Below, piece by piece: positions 4,637 to 5,011 of a stretch of 5,011 nt of DNA (position 1 is the stretch's first letter; each line of letters opens with the position of its first letter). The stretch is from assembly GCA_003151535.1 (NCBI GenBank), contig PLXT01000052.1, forward strand, positions 98,480 through 103,490, given 5' to 3'. Below the pieces are notes generated by a model. The model was not told where the DNA came from. It saw only the letters and a program-made list of their open reading frames with translations, and ran no database searches. Source of the DNA: Methanobacterium sp. Its GTDB lineage: Archaea; Methanobacteriota; Methanobacteria; Methanobacteriales; Methanobacteriaceae. The position numbers and the translations under genes were made by a program.

Positions 4637-4818
4637 AAGGAAATACTATTCTTGATATTATCAAAAGTGTTGCTGATTACACTATAGATGTTCATATCTA
4701 TATCATCACTTAAATAGTTCCATATGTTAGTTTTATAATCAGTACACATGATTTTATTCCTAATACTATGACAGTTAAGCTTAACACGTCCACCTATCGT
4801 AAGATATATGTTTTTCAT
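4633..4818 (-). CDS. Array unit 2: small tetrad-repeat protein, 61 aa
   Basis: Starts MKNI, with the start embedded in the stop of unit 1 (ATGA overlap). Phase residues are I4, I8, V12 and C16, then the pattern slips one residue (I19, I23) and returns to I32, L36, I40, I44, I48 and F52. Trp33 follows I32 in the motif TNIWNYL. There are two Cys (16, 25), unusual for the array, but they have no zinc-site spacing. Its own TGA overlaps the next ATG by four bases. Function unknown. Confidence 0.68.
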   Translation of the reverse strand: MKNIYLTIGGRVKLNCHSIRNKIMCTDYKTNIWNYLSDDIDMNIYSVISNTFDNIKNSISL

Positions 4819-4979
4819 AATTTGATGTTATCCCAAATATCGTTAGCAATATTACCCAATAAATCAAGCTCAAGATTATCCCATATATTGCCCCACATGC
4901 GGCACTCGATATTAGATTTTATTTTATCTTGGATGATATCACTGTGAAAACTAATGAAATCAATATTAATGTTTTCCAT
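4815..4979 (-). CDS. Array unit 1: small tetrad-repeat protein, 54 aa
   Basis: This is one of the most regular units. From the start MENI the phase positions are I4, F8, H12, I16, I20, I24, M28, I32, L36, L40, I44, I48 and I52, with no slip. Its three Trp (29, 33, 49) all directly follow a phase residue, giving motifs MW, NIWDNL and DIWDNI. The TGA stop shares four bases with the ATG of unit 2. No signal peptide or long hydrophobic run is present, so a soluble protein is likely. It is the first complete unit in the window. Function unknown. Confidence 0.68.
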   Translation of the reverse strand: MENINIDFISFHSDIIQDKIKSNIECRMWGNIWDNLELDLLGNIANDIWDNIKL

Positions 4980-5011
4980 ATAATGCGTATATTTTTAATT
5001 GGTATAGCTAG
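4980..5011 (-). other. Right edge of array, possible tail of an upstream unit
   Basis: In one minus frame the edge reads Ser-Tyr-Thr-Asn followed by a TAA at 4995-4997, which would place the end of a preceding unit 15 nt before the ATG of unit 1. That spacing is within the range of gaps seen elsewhere in the array. Only four codons are visible, so this is a guess. No promoter-like or Shine-Dalgarno sequence is evident in these 32 nt. Confidence 0.25.

Larger units (their letters stand above)
1..5011 (-). repeat. Tandem array of 27 paralogous small tetrad-repeat ORFs
   Basis: The whole window is tiled by minus-strand ORFs of 52 to 71 codons with a start about every 185 nt. Seen directly: residue 4 is Ile in 23 of 27, residue 8 is hydrophobic in 22 of 27, and a hydrophobic residue recurs every fourth position through most of each protein. 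Of 35 Trp residues, 26 lie at position 4n+1 counted from the Met. Eighteen of 26 junctions overlap (4, 8 or 14 nt), the longest gap is 26 nt, and neither end of the array is in the window. The units are far diverged from each other at DNA level, so this is an old family and not a fresh satellite. Function is unknown. An alternative is one decayed repeat protein broken by frameshifts, but the regular ATG at every break argues against that. Confidence 0.8.

Noticed and set aside
1..5011. One long repeat protein gene disrupted by many frameshifts (pseudogene)
   Set aside because: Random decay would not place an ATG of the same context at every break, nor give 18 overlapping start/stop junctions and uniform unit lengths. 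It remains the main alternative until conservation is tested.
1..5011. TGA read as Trp (Mycoplasma-type code)
   Set aside because: The 12 TGA codons fall exactly in the ATGA junctions. Reading through them enters frames that lose the tetrad, and TGG is used for Trp throughout.
1..5011. CRISPR array or non-coding satellite based on the recurrent TTTTTCAT-like motif every 185 nt
   Set aside because: The recurring motif is the complement of the ATGAAAAA starts, and the sequence between copies is coding and not a set of fixed-length spacers between identical repeats.
1..5011. Promoters, terminators or Shine-Dalgarno sites within the array
   Set aside because: TATA-like strings and small hairpins occur everywhere in such AT-rich DNA, and no position stands out in consistent spacing to the starts.

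Overview
The window is AT-rich and is filled almost end to end, on the minus strand, by a head-to-tail array of at least 27 small open reading frames. Of these, 26 are complete (52 to 71 codons) and one runs off the left edge. No tRNA, rRNA, insertion sequence, CRISPR array or larger conventional gene is visible. I do not recognise the protein family, so no gene symbols are given.

The ORFs are clearly paralogous although they share little exact sequence. They start on average every 185 nt (4979 down to 172 in 26 steps). Most begin Met-Lys-Asn-Ile or a close variant: residue 4 is Ile in 23 of 27, and nine are exactly MKNI. From that Met they carry an aliphatic or other hydrophobic residue every fourth position (x-x-x-I, with the Ile usually preceded by Asn, Asp or Lys). 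Trp is concentrated on the residue just after the hydrophobic one. This gives a 12-nt periodicity in the DNA.

Units are numbered 1 to 27 here in the direction of transcription, from high to low coordinate. Of the 26 junctions, 12 are 4-nt ATGA start/stop overlaps, five are 14-nt overlaps of the type ATGAAAAATATTAA, one is an 8-nt overlap, and eight are gaps of 0 to 26 nt. All three stop codons are used (13 TAA, 12 TGA, 1 TAG), so TGA reads as a stop. I see no consistent Shine-Dalgarno sequence before the starts. The array runs past both window edges, and no promoter or terminator is seen.

The organism cannot be fixed from this sequence. The AT richness and lack of Shine-Dalgarno sites would fit a giant DNA virus, a Bacteroidota-like bacterium or an amoeba-associated endosymbiont. 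The ATGA coupling is more typical of bacteria, archaea and phages. The plus strand also has long open stretches, in exact codon register with the minus ORFs, but they lack the ordered start/stop structure and are treated here as shadows. The main biological interest is the array itself: an apparently polycistronic set of dozens of divergent, co-translated tetrad-repeat microproteins.
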